A stretch of DNA of 30,334 nt from a bacterium (GTDB lineage Bacteria; Planctomycetota; J058; JAJDCP01), in NCBI GenBank assembly GCA_030428695.1, contig JAUIEM010000068.1:1-30334 (forward strand), written 5' to 3'. The notes beneath the pieces were generated by a model. It saw only the letters and a program-made list of their open reading frames with translations. It made no database searches and was not told the origin of the DNA. Both the position numbers and the translations under genes were made by a program. Positions 14,990 through 24,482 of this stretch are shown here, in pieces; position 1 is the first letter of the stretch; each line of letters begins with the position of its first letter.

Positions 14990-16255
14990 TCAGCCCTCGT
15001 CGCCTTCCCCGGCCGGCTGCGTCCGGCTGCCCCAGTGGACCAGCGCCTTCATGCCGTACAGCGCGCGGTAGGGGAACTCGTACTCCGGCACCCCGCGCAC
15101 GTCGAGGTGGTCTTCGCAGGGCTGGCCGGCCAGGCCGACGCAGGAGGCGGTGATCGGCTTCTCGCAGCTCTCGGCCCAGTCGGCGATGGCCTCGGAGATC
15201 GGCAGCGGTGGCGAGCCCGGCTGCAGCGACAGGATGATCAGCACGCCGGAGGCCTGGGCGTCGCTCGCCGCGGCGGCCAGGGCGCTCTTGAAGTCGTCGC
15301 GGTTGGCCATCGCCCCGAGGTCGTTGACATGGTACAGGTCGAGGCCCATGTCCCGGGCGGTGTCGACGGCGAGGGCGGCGGGCCCGCCATTGGTGACGAC
15401 GTGGATGCGGTTGCCGCGGGCCGGGGGCATCGCCGACAGGGCGCGAGCCGCGTCGACGAACTCGGCGAGGGTGGTCGTCGCGAAGGCGCCGGCCTCCTGC
15501 AGGGCCGCGTCGAGCTCGGCGCCGCCGTCGCGCCCGCTGCGCAGGTAGACCAGCGGCTTTTTGGCGAGCACCGCGCGCGCCGCGGCGAGCACCTCCTCGC
15601 CCGCGGGGGCGCCGTCGAAGGACCAGGCGACGCAGTTGACCATCGGCTGCTCGGCGAGGGCGGTGAGCAGGGCGGCGTCGTCGACATCGGCGGCCTGCCC
15701 GGCGGACAGGTAGAAGCTGAAGCCGACGTTCTCGTCGTGGCTGTGCTGCAGGAAGCTGTTCATCACCGCGCCGTTCGAGGCGAGCAGGGCGATGCGCCCG
15801 GTCACCGGCCGCATCGGGCAGAGGCTGGCGTTGAGCTGGCGGGTGTTCGCGATCAGCCCGTGGGTCCCGGGCCCGATCACCCGCACGCCGGCGCTGCCCG
15901 CGGCTTCCTTGATCGCCGCGCAAGCCTCGTCGTCGCCCTCGGCGAGCACGACCGCCAGCGGGATGTTCTTCTCGCCGAGGCTCGCGATCTGCCCGGCGGC
16001 GTCGTCGGCCGGCCCGCACAGGATGGCGAGGTCGACCTGGTCGGGCAGCGCGGCGATGTCCTCGACCGGCATCGTGCCGAGCACCGGCCCGCCGCCGACC
16101 GTGTAGACCTCGCCGAGGAAGCCGTCCGCCAGCGCGGCGTACAGGCCCCCGTGGAGGATGTTCTTCAGGACGACGAAGCCGATCGTCCGCGGGTCGGGGC
16201 TGACGCCGATCAACGCGACGCGGCGGGGCTCGAACAGGGCTTGGAACTCGGCCAT
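14990..16255 (-). CDS. Acyl-CoA synthetase (NDP-forming) alpha-like protein lacking the phosphohistidine loop
   Basis: 421 residues. It begins with the CoA-binding Rossmann domain (FEPRRVALIGVSPDPRTIG; GPADDAAGQI; VIGPGTHGL). The first succinyl-CoA-ligase-like domain follows (GRIALLASNGAVMNSFL, FYLSAGQAADVDDAALL), then the second (KKPLVYLRSGRDGG). In active enzymes the segment after the last motif contains the SHTG histidine that carries phosphate. Here GRDGGAELDAAL passes directly into the next helix, about 18 residues short and without that histidine. The ATP-grasp part is also absent, as in split alpha subunits, and no beta-subunit gene is in the window. The ATG is preceded by AAGGAG. It may be a CoA- or acyl-CoA-binding protein rather than a synthetase. 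A methylmalonyl-CoA mutase gene lies nearby. Confidence 0.82.
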   Translation of the reverse strand: MAEFQALFEPRRVALIGVSPDPRTIGFVVLKNILHGGLYAALADGFLGEVYTVGGGPVLGTMPVEDIAALPDQVDLAILCGPADDAAGQIASLGEKNIPLAVVLAEGDDEACAAIKEAAGSAGVRVIGPGTHGLIANTRQLNASLCPMRPVTGRIALLASNGAVMNSFLQHSHDENVGFSFYLSAGQAADVDDAALLTALAEQPMVNCVAWSFDGAPAGEEVLAAARAVLAKKPLVYLRSGRDGGAELDAALQEAGAFATTTLAEFVDAARALSAMPPARGNRIHVVTNGGPAALAVDTARDMGLDLYHVNDLGAMANRDDFKSALAAAASDAQASGVLIILSLQPGSPPLPISEAIADWAESCEKPITASCVGLAGQPCEDHLDVRGVPEYEFPYRALYGMKALVHWGSRTQPAGEGDEG

Positions 16256-16363
16256 CGCTAGCGACTCCTTGCATGAGGGTGGAAGTGCCTCCATCGGAAC
16301 GTCTGGGCGGCCGGAAAGCAAATGCTATTCTGGAGGGCGCGTGCGGGCAGGGGAGGCGTCGAG

Positions 16364-16755
16364 ATGTCGGAGCGGAGGCTGCGCCTGAGCGGGGCGCTCG
16401 TGTTCGTCGCGATGTTCGCGGCGATGTACGCGGGCGCCTGGCTGATCACCCAGGGCCCGCGCTGGCACCTCAGCGCGCGCGGCGACTCCAGCGGGGTCAC
16501 GCTGAGCATGCGCGAGGGCGACAGCCTGCGCTACACGGTGCTCCTACCGGGCCGCTCCCTGGGCCGGACGGTCGACGGCAAGACGATGGTGGAACGCGCG
16601 GAGCTGCTTCCCGAGATCCGAACGCTGCACGGGGACCAGACCGTGCCGCCCGGCATCTGGACGATCGTCGTGTGCGGGGAGACCGTGAGCTTCTGGTCGA
16701 CCCTGTGCGAGGTCGGCACGCGCTCGGTCGTGTACGGCGAGACGCTGACGGTTCC

Positions 16756-16780
<25 letters not shown>
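16364..16780 (+). CDS. Small membrane-anchored protein, unknown function
   Basis: 138 residues, not recognised. One N-terminal membrane helix at about 8-29 ([18 protein letters not shown]), then an outer domain of about 105 residues predicted beta-rich, with three Cys. An upstream ATG at 16322 is in frame, but GGGAGG stands eight bases before 16364. It is transcribed divergently from the acyl-CoA-synthetase-like gene, with a TATTCT box at 16326-16331 as a weak -10 candidate. Its last 25 bases overlap the 3' end of the mutase gene on the other strand. Confidence 0.65.
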
Positions 16781-18415
<1,635 letters not shown>

Positions 18416-18423
<8 letters not shown>

Positions 18424-19753
18424 CGGTGTCTCCTCGTTCGGGGTCCGGCTCCCGGGGGATGTCGGGCTCCAGTTTCGGCGGGGCGCCGTTGCGAATCAAG
18501 AGCTCTTTGAAGTCCTCGACCCCGCGCCCGCGGATCGCGAGGCCCCCGAGGGCCAGCCCGCTGTCGGGCGCGAGCGGCAGCACGACGGTGAAGCGCGCCC
18601 CGCCTTCCTCGCGGTCGCCCGCCTCGATCCTGCCGCCGAGGGCCGCGACGAGGTTGGAGGCGTGGGCGAGGCCGATGCCGCTGCCGAACTCCTTGGTCGT
18701 GTAGCCGAGCTCGAACATGCGGTCGATCTTGCCGTGCAGGCCGGGCCCGTTGTCGGCGATGGTCACCCGCACCTCGGCCGCGTCCGCGGTGGTCTCGACC
18801 AGCAGCGCAGCGTCGTCCTGGCCCTGCTGGGCCTCGACCGCGTTGATCACGATGTTCAGGAGCACCTCGGAGAGCTGGTTCGGCGGCGCGACGATGCCGG
18901 GCAGCCGGTCGCTGAGCCGCGTCTGGACGTCGATGCCACGCAGCGAGGCCGAGGCGAGGAACAGCACCTTCGAGACGACCTCGTTCAGGTCGACCAGGTC
19001 GGGCGGGTCGCCGTCCTGCTGCAGGATCTTCAGGTACTGCACCATGTCGCCGTAGATGCGCTCGAGCCGATCGCGCAGGCGCTCGATGCGCTGGCCGCCG
19101 CCCTCGGGCAGCTGGGGGACGAGGTCGCGCTCGAGCACCCGCAGCTCGTTGCCGAGCACGCCGAGCAGGTTCTTCATGCGGTGGCCCTGCACGTAGACCT
19201 CCTGCCGGGCCTCGGCCTTGCCGCACTGGACGAGCAGCGAGATGTACTCGTCGCGGCCGTAGGGGTCGAGGCCGAGGCAGGCGGAGAAGCACTCGATCGC
19301 GGCGCCCCACTTCTTGCTCGCGGCGTACACCACGCCGAGGTTGTAGGTCGTCGACAGGCTCGGCGCGAGCTCGAGGGAGCGCGCGAAGTCGGCCTCGGCG
19401 CGCTCGAGCTCGCCGAGCTGGTGGAAGCAGGCCGCGCGCTCGAAGTGGCACTCGGCCCGCGGGCCGCCGTCGTCCAGGGCCCGGCCGAAGGCCTCGATCG
19501 CGCGCTCGAGCTCGCCGACCGCGCGGAAGATCAGGCCCTGCAGGTGGAAGGTGCGGGCGCGCTCGCCCGGACGCTCGATCTCGAGGGAGCGCACGGACAT
19601 GTGGTAGGCCGCGTCGTGGTCGCCGACCCGGTAGCAGGCGAGGGCGAGGTTGTGCAGGTCGAAGGGGGTGGCCGCGCCGGCCTCGAGGAGGGTGCGGTAG
19701 TGGGCGATTGCGCGCTCGAGCTCCGCGCTCTCCGACCTCGACAGGAACGTCAC
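18416..19753 (-). CDS. Soluble TPR-sensor histidine kinase
   Basis: 445 residues with no membrane segment. About 1-175 is a TPR array ([61 protein letters not shown]). The dimerisation helix carries the likely phospho-acceptor His191 in [15 protein letters not shown], a variant of the H-box. The ATPase domain has N-box NIVINAVEA (300-308), DNGPG (334-338), a short lid, [14 protein letters not shown] (350-363) and [10 protein letters not shown]. No receiver domain is attached and no response-regulator gene is adjacent. GTG start with GAGGAGG six bases upstream. Downstream the mutase gene overlaps it by eight bases, so both are made from one message. The TPRs suggest signal input by protein contact in the cytoplasm. 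Confidence 0.88.
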
Positions 19754-19814
19754 GCCAGTCCTCCTCGCTCTCTAGCATAGCCGGACCCGCCCTCTGCTGG
19801 GTAGCGTCCGTCGC

Positions 19815-19843
19815 TTGCGCGCCTGTCGCGGTGCCGGTACGAT
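19815..19843 (+). promoter_or_regulatory. Probable sigma-70-type promoter
   Basis: TTGCGC and TACGAT with a 17-base spacer; the -10 box ends 32 bases before the ATG at 19876. It lies in the 122-base gap shared with the divergent histidine-kinase gene. Confidence 0.5.
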
Positions 19844-19875
19844 CTCCCAAACGTCCGCCGCTACAGGAGATGGGC

Positions 19876-21288
19876 ATGGCTGAGGAGAAACCCGCAGAGG
19901 ATCAGGAGCAGCCCGAGCCCGACGCGGCCTCGAGCCCCGCCGAGGCGGCGCCGGAGACGGCCGCCGACGGGGAGGAGGAAGAGGGTCTGGGCGATGTCGA
20001 GGTGCCGCCACGGCTCGCGATCGGGATCATCGTCGGGCTGATCGTCGCGATCGGCCTCGGCTTCTTCATCTACGACCGCGTCACCCAGAGCGAGCTCGAC
20101 GAGCTCGTCGCGGCCTTCGAAGGCTACCGCGCCGAGTCCGACGACGCCTTCGCGCCGAGTCCGCGCCTGCCGATCGGCGAGCCCCGCGACGCCGACGCGC
20201 GGGAGGTCTATCTGCAGGCCGTCGAAGCGTTGACCACCGAGCGGATCGCGTCGCTCTCCGACTTCCTCGGCGCCGCCCGCGCCGGCACCGCCGACAGCGC
20301 CGACTTCGCCGCGGCGCGTGCGGAGATATCCGAGGTCTACGAGCTGATGCGCGAGGCGGCTCGCTGCACGCGGATGTCCCCCTGGGTCGACTTCTCGCAG
20401 GGCGCGACGGCGATCGACATCAACCCCTACAACAAGCTGACCTTCGCCTACGACGTGCTCTCGTCGTTGGCCTTCTTCCTGTGGCAGGAGAAGCGGCACG
20501 CCGAGGCCCTCGAGCTGGTGAGCTTCAACATCCGCTCCGTGCACGACCTCGTGCGTGGCGGGCCGCTCGCCGCCTACGGCGACTACTGGCGTCCGCTGCT
20601 CGAGCGCGTCTTCCAGTCGATCGTGCTGCTGAGCTCGGCGCGGATGGGCGCTGCCGAGCGCGATGCCCTGGTCGCCGCGCTCGAGTCCGCCGAGCGTGAC
20701 CTGCCCGAGCTCGGCCGCATGGTCGCGGGAGAGCGCTGGGTGATGGAGTTCCAGTGCGCGTCCGAGAGCGGCGCCGAGCTGGCGGGGCTGCCGTCGCGCG
20801 CGGTCGACGTCTTCGAGCGCAGCGAGCTCGCGGCGCGCTGGCGGTTGCTGCGGGACTACCTCCGCGAAGCCGTCGAGCAGCTCGAGAAGCCGTACGAGGA
20901 AGCCCACGCGGGCCTGCTCGACCTCGAGGCCCGGTTCGCGACCTCGACGGACGTGCTGCCGAAGATCTCCTCCTACCTGGTCGAGCACGAGCGTGTGCGC
21001 ACCAAGCTGCGGCTTCTGATCGTCGGTCAGCGGGTGTACCGCCACCGCGACGAGACGGACGCGCTGCCCGCCTCCCTCGGTGACATCGGCGTCGGGGAAC
21101 CGGCGTTGCGCGACCGGCTCGGCGGCGGGTCGTTCATCTACGTGCATCGCCCGGAAGGTCTCAGCGTTCTGTACAGCGTCGGCAGCGACGGCAAGGACGA
21201 CGGGGGGAACTTCGGTGCGGGCGGTCCGACCTCGTTCGCGGACGTCAGCGGCCAGGACCTCGTGCTCCCCTTCATCCGCCTCGAGTAG
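19876..21288 (+). CDS. Membrane-anchored protein with a pseudopilin-like C-terminal segment
   Basis: 470 residues, not recognised as a named family. An acidic Glu/Pro/Ala-rich cytoplasmic stretch (1-45) precedes one membrane helix (about 51-70, AIGIIVGLIVAIGLGFFIY). The outer part is mainly helical, 370 residues or more. The last 70 residues (VYRHRDETDALPASLGDI, then FIYVHRPEGLSVLYSVGSDGKDDGG) resemble the end of type II secretion pseudopilin-like and planctomycete surface proteins, where the Asp/Gly-rich loop often binds calcium. Start chosen at the second of two close ATGs because AGGAG lies six bases before it. A good promoter stands upstream. It converges with the HEAT-repeat gene after only 29 bases. 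Confidence 0.75.
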   Translation: MAEEKPAEDQEQPEPDAASSPAEAAPETAADGEEEEGLGDVEVPPRLAIGIIVGLIVAIGLGFFIYDRVTQSELDELVAAFEGYRAESDDAFAPSPRLPIGEPRDADAREVYLQAVEALTTERIASLSDFLGAARAGTADSADFAAARAEISEVYELMREAARCTRMSPWVDFSQGATAIDINPYNKLTFAYDVLSSLAFFLWQEKRHAEALELVSFNIRSVHDLVRGGPLAAYGDYWRPLLERVFQSIVLLSSARMGAAERDALVAALESAERDLPELGRMVAGERWVMEFQCASESGAELAGLPSRAVDVFERSELAARWRLLRDYLREAVEQLEKPYEEAHAGLLDLEARFATSTDVLPKISSYLVEHERVRTKLRLLIVGQRVYRHRDETDALPASLGDIGVGEPALRDRLGGGSFIYVHRPEGLSVLYSVGSDGKDDGGNFGAGGPTSFADVSGQDLVLPFIRLE

Positions 21289-21317
21289 GCGCCGCCAGAT
21301 TCCTTCTTTCCACACGC

Positions 21318-22835
21318 TCAGAGCCGGGTGAGCACGTCCCGCAACCGCGGCCGCAGGGAGCCGAGATCCCGGGCCGCCGCGAGCAGCCTGCGCAGCCCCT
21401 CCCGGCGCGTGTCGTCGAGCGGGGCGTAGCACCGGTTCAGCTCCTCTTCCCAGCGCTCGAGCCGCGCCCTGCTGGCGGCCCGAAGCGCCCCATCTGCGCT
21501 CCGGCTCGCGCGCAGCAGCCAGCGCAATGCGACCCAGCGCTCGCCGGAGCAGAGCAGCCGCAGGCTGTGCTGGCGGACGTGGGCGTGCGGGGCCTCGAGC
21601 AGGCGTCCGAGGGCGTCGTCGTCCAGCCGGCGCGCGTAGGGCTCCAGGGCCTCACAGGCGGCACGGGAGACCCCGCGCGCGGGGGACTCGAGCTCCGCGC
21701 GGAGCCGGTCGAGGTGGAGGCCGCCGGTCAGCCGCGCGAGGGCGCGCAGGGCGGTCCGCCGCAGGCCGACCCGGGGATCGTCGAGCAGCCGCAGCAGGAT
21801 CTCCCCGTCCGCGGGCTTGCCGAGCGCACCGAGCATCGCCGCGGCGGCCTTGCTGGGCCGCAGCGCGCCCTCGGCGAGCACCGCGCGGTAGAAGGCGCGG
21901 GCGTCGAAGTCCGGGTCCCGGCCTCGCCGCAGGAACAGCGCCCGCCAGCGCACGCTGCCGCTGCGGTCGCACAGGGCCGCGCGCAGCACCGCGTCGGCGC
22001 GCTCCGGGAGGCGGGCGAGCGTCGCGTCGAGGGCTGCGATCCGGACCGGGGGGAAGGGGTCGCGCTCGAGGCGCGGGAGCTCCGCGCGCAGCGGCTCGAG
22101 GAGGCCCGCGGCGAGGAACCGCGCGGCGGCGAGACGAAGGCGCACGTCGCGGTCACCGAGCGCGGCCGTGATCAGCGCGTGGGGGACCGCGAGCCCGCGC
22201 CGGCCAGCGCTGGCGAGGCACTGCCGCGCGGACCGACCACCGGTCCGCAAGGCGACGCCGAGCGCAGCCGGGGCCGCGGTGACCAGCTCCTCGACCCGCG
22301 CGATCAGCGTCCGGTGGTCCGCGCGACCCGCGGCTCGCAGGCGGTCGACCATGGGCAGGGCGCGTGCCCAGGCGGTCGCGTGCACGGGCAGGAGGAAGCC
22401 CTCGAGGGCGGTCCGGGCCGCTACGCGGACCTCGTCCACCCAGTCGTTGGCGCGCAGCAGGAGGAAAGGCAGCGCCGCCTCGACGGCCGACGGGGTGGCC
22501 CGCGCGAGCCGCCGCACGGCAGCTTCGCGCACGTAGCCGTTGTCCAGGCAGCTGATAGCACCGAGGGCGAGCGCATCGGTGTCGGCGGGGAGGACCAGCC
22601 GCGCGACGCGCCGCGCCTCGGCGGCGCTCGGGTCGAGGCCGAAGCAGGAGCGCCAGGTCCAACGCCGGAGCGCGCCGAGGCGTTTCGCGAGGGGCGGGAG
22701 CTCGTCGACGGGCAGGTCCCGCAACAGCAGGGCGAGCTCTTCGGCCGCGACCGCGCAGGCGACGGGTCCACGGCTCCGCATCAGGACGGACACCAACTGC
22801 AGCAGGCGGTCGGTACGTTGGGAGACGGCGGGCAC
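21318..22835 (-). CDS. HEAT-repeat protein
   Basis: 505 residues made almost entirely of paired helices of about 30 residues with the HEAT/PBS-lyase pattern, for example SCLDNGYVREAAVRRLARA, DWVDEVRVAARTALEGF, LGDRDVRLRLAAARFLAAG, DPRVGLRRTALRALARL and EAPHAHVRQHSLRLL. No enzymatic motif, signal peptide or membrane helix is visible, so a cytoplasmic scaffold for protein contacts is likely. It is very rich in Arg and Leu. The GTG start (VPAVSQRTDRLL) is chosen because GAGGAGG stands six bases upstream; a longer in-frame start exists at 22898 but lacks such a site. Upstream of it lies the hairpin-rich region. Confidence 0.8.
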   Translation of the reverse strand: MPAVSQRTDRLLQLVSVLMRSRGPVACAVAAEELALLLRDLPVDELPPLAKRLGALRRWTWRSCFGLDPSAAEARRVARLVLPADTDALALGAISCLDNGYVREAAVRRLARATPSAVEAALPFLLLRANDWVDEVRVAARTALEGFLLPVHATAWARALPMVDRLRAAGRADHRTLIARVEELVTAAPAALGVALRTGGRSARQCLASAGRRGLAVPHALITAALGDRDVRLRLAAARFLAAGLLEPLRAELPRLERDPFPPVRIAALDATLARLPERADAVLRAALCDRSGSVRWRALFLRRGRDPDFDARAFYRAVLAEGALRPSKAAAAMLGALGKPADGEILLRLLDDPRVGLRRTALRALARLTGGLHLDRLRAELESPARGVSRAACEALEPYARRLDDDALGRLLEAPHAHVRQHSLRLLCSGERWVALRWLLRASRSADGALRAASRARLERWEEELNRCYAPLDDTRREGLRRLLAAARDLGSLRPRLRDVLTRL

Positions 22836-22905
22836 AGGGAACCTCCTCGGAGGAAACGTCCCTCCCTGACGGGTGATGCGCACGGTCGCTTCTCTCAAAG
22901 GTCAA

Positions 22906-22945
22906 CCGCTTCGGTCGAGAAGCGGAAATCCGATGGGATTGTCGC
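22906..22945. repeat. Double hairpin with the AATCC-GATG-GGATT motif, copy 1
   Basis: CCGCTTC/GAAGCGG (22906-22912, 22919-22925) overlaps a second hairpin: AATCC-GATG-GGATT at 22927-22940, extended by GCGG and GTCGC to 22922-22945. The two cannot form together, so they are alternative structures. Copy 2 is at 23651-23674. Confidence 0.6.
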
Positions 22946-22968
22946 CAGGCAGCGCACACGTTCCCGCC

Positions 22969-23001
22969 GACCCGCGCTCCGAGGAACGAGGAGCGAGGGT
23001 C
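22969..23001 (+). repeat. GAGGNACGA-loop hairpin, copy 1
   Basis: GACCC and GGGTC plus CGCTCC and GGAGCG form 11 pairs with one G-A mismatch, around the loop GAGGAACGA (22981-22989). Confidence 0.65.
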
Positions 23002-23060
23002 AAGGGCCGCAGGCTACACAAGAGGAGTTGGGCGGCAGCCCTGTTTGCGACACCACCGCA

Positions 23061-23093
23061 GGTCTCTTCTCCGAGGTACGAGGAGAGGAGATC
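23061..23093 (+). repeat. GAGGNACGA-loop hairpin, copy 2
   Basis: GGTCTCTTCTCC and GGAGAGGAGATC pair along all 12 positions (two G-T wobbles) around the loop GAGGTACGA (23073-23081). The stem sequence is unrelated to that of copy 1; the loop is the same at eight of nine positions. Confidence 0.7.
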
Positions 23094-23111
23094 GAGGAGG
23101 TGGCGCAATCA

Positions 23112-23174
23112 GGGCGATGGTCGCCCAACCTCCGACAGTGTTGCACGCGACACGGTGGTCCCCCACCGGGGGAC
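23112..23174. repeat. Two short perfect hairpins
   Basis: GGGCGA-TGG-TCGCCC at 23112-23126 and GTCCCCC-ACC-GGGGGAC at 23158-23174. The second corresponds in inverted orientation to CCCCCC-GGT-GGGGGG at 23345-23359. Confidence 0.6.
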
Positions 23175-23344
23175 TCACAGGGGGGCATCAACAAGCCAAC
23201 AAACACCTCGTTCCCCGGGGACAGGTGTACGCCACGGTGCTTGCCTCGTACGCGAGTGTTCGATCGGATTCTGATACCGGTGCTTTGCTGAGGTCGGCCA
23301 TCGTTGCCCGTTAGGGGGCTGGCGTGCATGCTATTCCCCCCCTG

Positions 23345-23359
23345 CCCCCCGGTGGGGGG
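23345..23359. repeat. CCCCCC-GGT-GGGGGG hairpin
   Basis: Six perfect GC pairs with a three-base loop. Its loop and flanks (TTCCCCCCCTG before it) match the reverse complement of the 23158-23174 hairpin region. Confidence 0.6.
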
Positions 23360-23401
23360 TTCCACTTCATCAACTTGTCGGGAACAACAAAGCGTCGGTT
23401 C

Positions 23402-23422
23402 CTCCCCGAGGTACGAGGGTGG
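23402..23422 (+). repeat. GAGGNACGA-loop hairpin, copy 3
   Basis: Loop GAGGTACGA (23408-23416) closed by CCC/GGG, then one mismatch and CT/GG (one wobble). Its stem is weaker than those of copies 1 and 2. Confidence 0.45.
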
Positions 23423-23432
23423 CCGGAGAGGT

Positions 23433-23555
23433 GGACCCAGGTTGCCCGAAGAAAAGACCGTCCAAAGCTGGAGCCAGCTCCGGGAGGGAACACCCACAAG
23501 CGAAAGGTTGTCCATGGCCCGGAGCTGTCTCCAGCTTTGGAGGGCAACCTGGTCC
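23433..23555 (+). repeat. 123-base imperfect palindrome, long hairpin
   Basis: Inner arms 23461-23484 and 23518-23541 pair at 23 of 24 positions (TCCAAAGCTGGAG... with ...CTCCAGCTTTGGA). Outer arms CAGGTTGCCC (23438-23447) and GGGCAACCTG (23542-23551) are perfect and extend four more pairs past one bulged C. A 13-base bulge (23448-23460) lies on the left only; its GACCGTCC (23456-23463) is perfectly complementary to GGACGGTC at 23560-23567, which would make a crossing helix. The apical loop contains CGAAAG, a GNRA-type tetraloop. Confidence 0.75.
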
Positions 23556-23571
23556 TCTGGGACGGTCCTGT

Positions 23572-23768
23572 GTTGGTGTTGCGCCCTGCCGGGCGCCCGG
23601 AGGCTTGTCTGTCGCCGAACGACCCCTCGCCTGCGGCCTGGCGAACCCACGCGACAATCCGATGGGATTTTCGCCCGGCCCTTCGGCGCGTGTGCGCGCA
23701 CGGCGATCGAGCTTCTGGCGTCGACCGGGACGCGGTGGTCCGGGCGCCCGGCAGGGCGCAACACCAAC
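23572..23768. repeat. Perfect 30-bp inverted repeat enclosing 137 bases
   Basis: Left arm 23572-23601 (begins GTTGGTGTTGCGCCC) is the exact reverse complement of right arm 23739-23768 (ends GGGCGCAACACCAAC). Pairing continues past a bulged T with GTCCTG (23565-23570) and CAGGAC (23769-23774). Inside are the AATCC-GATG-GGATT hairpin and GCGCG-TGTG-CGCGC (23687-23700). No target-site duplication flanks it. Confidence 0.8.
23651..23674. repeat. AATCC-GATG-GGATT hairpin, copy 2
   Basis: GCGA-C-AATCC pairs with GGATT-T-TCGC around GATG: nine pairs and one C-T mismatch. Read on the minus strand, the flanks match copy 1 at 22922-22945. Confidence 0.65.
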
Positions 23769-23918
23769 CAGGACGGAGCATCGGTCGGCGGGCCCCGGGC
23801 TGAAAGTCCGCCGCCGACTTCCCCAACAAGCGGGGGAACGCGGACGAAGCGAACGCGGCTGGCCGGCGCCGGCGCGCGGGACTACCATGGAAGCGGACGC
23901 GCACCCGGAGGAAGCACC

Positions 23919-24482
23919 GTGATCTTTGCGGACGTGATGATCGTCGTCTTCATCATCATCGGCCTGCTGTTGGCCTTCCCGGCCTACTGGCTCTTGTGGC
24001 AGGCCCTGTTCCCCGGCTTCATCCGCAAGGCGCGGCTGCGGGCCGAGCGCTCGCCGCTCAAGGCCCTCGCGCTCGGGGTGCCGCTCGGGGTGTTCGGCTT
24101 CGCGGTCAGCCTCGCCCTGCTCGCGGCCCCGAACGGCCTGGCCAAGATCCTCGGCGCCGCCGGCCTGATCGGCCTGTTCGGCTGCGCCTTCGCGGGCGCC
24201 TCCGGGCTGTGCTGGTTGATCGGCGAGCGGCTGCCCTCGGTGCGCGACCAGGAGCAGGCCTGGCGGCCCGTGCTGCGGGGGGGGATGATCCTCGAGCTCA
24301 GCTTCCTGCTGCCCTTCCTCGGCTGGCTGGTGCTCCTGCCCCTGTCGCTGATGTTCGGCCTCGGCTGCTGGCTGCTCGCCTGGTTCCCGGCGCCCGCCGA
24401 GCGCCCGCGCGGCCTGCCCCCGGAGATCCCCGTCGAAGAGGTGCGCCCGGAGTACGGCGAGCGCCTCGGGGTGAGCCGATGA
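23919..24482 (+). CDS. Small polytopic membrane protein heading the DUF1800/DUF1501 operon
   Basis: 187 residues with about four hydrophobic segments: VIFADVMIVVFIIIGLLLAF at the start, then near residues 50-70 (GVFGFAVSLALLAAP), 75-105 and 125-155 (LSFLLPFLGWLVLLPLSLMF). No known family is recognised. The frame is open much further upstream, through the hairpin region, but GGAGGA six bases before the GTG at 23919 and the switch to membrane-protein composition there fix the start. Its stop overlaps the start of the DUF1800 gene in ATGA, showing translational coupling. A role in the membrane near the two exported proteins is inferred from position only. Confidence 0.78.
   Translation: MIFADVMIVVFIIIGLLLAFPAYWLLWQALFPGFIRKARLRAERSPLKALALGVPLGVFGFAVSLALLAAPNGLAKILGAAGLIGLFGCAFAGASGLCWLIGERLPSVRDQEQAWRPVLRGGMILELSFLLPFLGWLVLLPLSLMFGLGCWLLAWFPAPAERPRGLPPEIPVEEVRPEYGERLGVSR

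Larger units (their letters stand above)
22836..23918. other. Hairpin- and inverted-repeat-rich non-coding region of about 1.1 kb
   Basis: No open frame here has a recognisable protein, a ribosome site or the codon pattern of its neighbours; frames read through mainly because stops are rare at this GC. Instead the DNA is filled with inverted repeats, listed separately. The left part (about 22905-23215) read on one strand and the right part (about 23310-23680) read on the other share several blocks: a CCCCC-ACC/GGT-GGGGG hairpin, the GAGGTACGA loop, GGCCGCAGGC, and an AATCC-N4-GGATT hairpin followed by GTCGC. They look like diverged copies in opposite orientation. Bases 23775-23918 show only the upstream region of the next gene. 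Confidence 0.7.

Noticed and set aside
14906..16261. 451-codon plus-strand open frame
   Set aside because: Antisense to the acyl-CoA-synthetase-like gene, whose CoA-binding motif and start are clear.
23000..23767. 255-codon minus-strand frame in the hairpin region
   Set aside because: Its sequence merely translates palindromes (similar peptides appear on both strands), it has no ribosome site, and it has no family resemblance.
22906..23772. CRISPR array
   Set aside because: Repeats are few, unevenly spaced, differ in sequence except for hairpin loops, and no cas gene is in the window.
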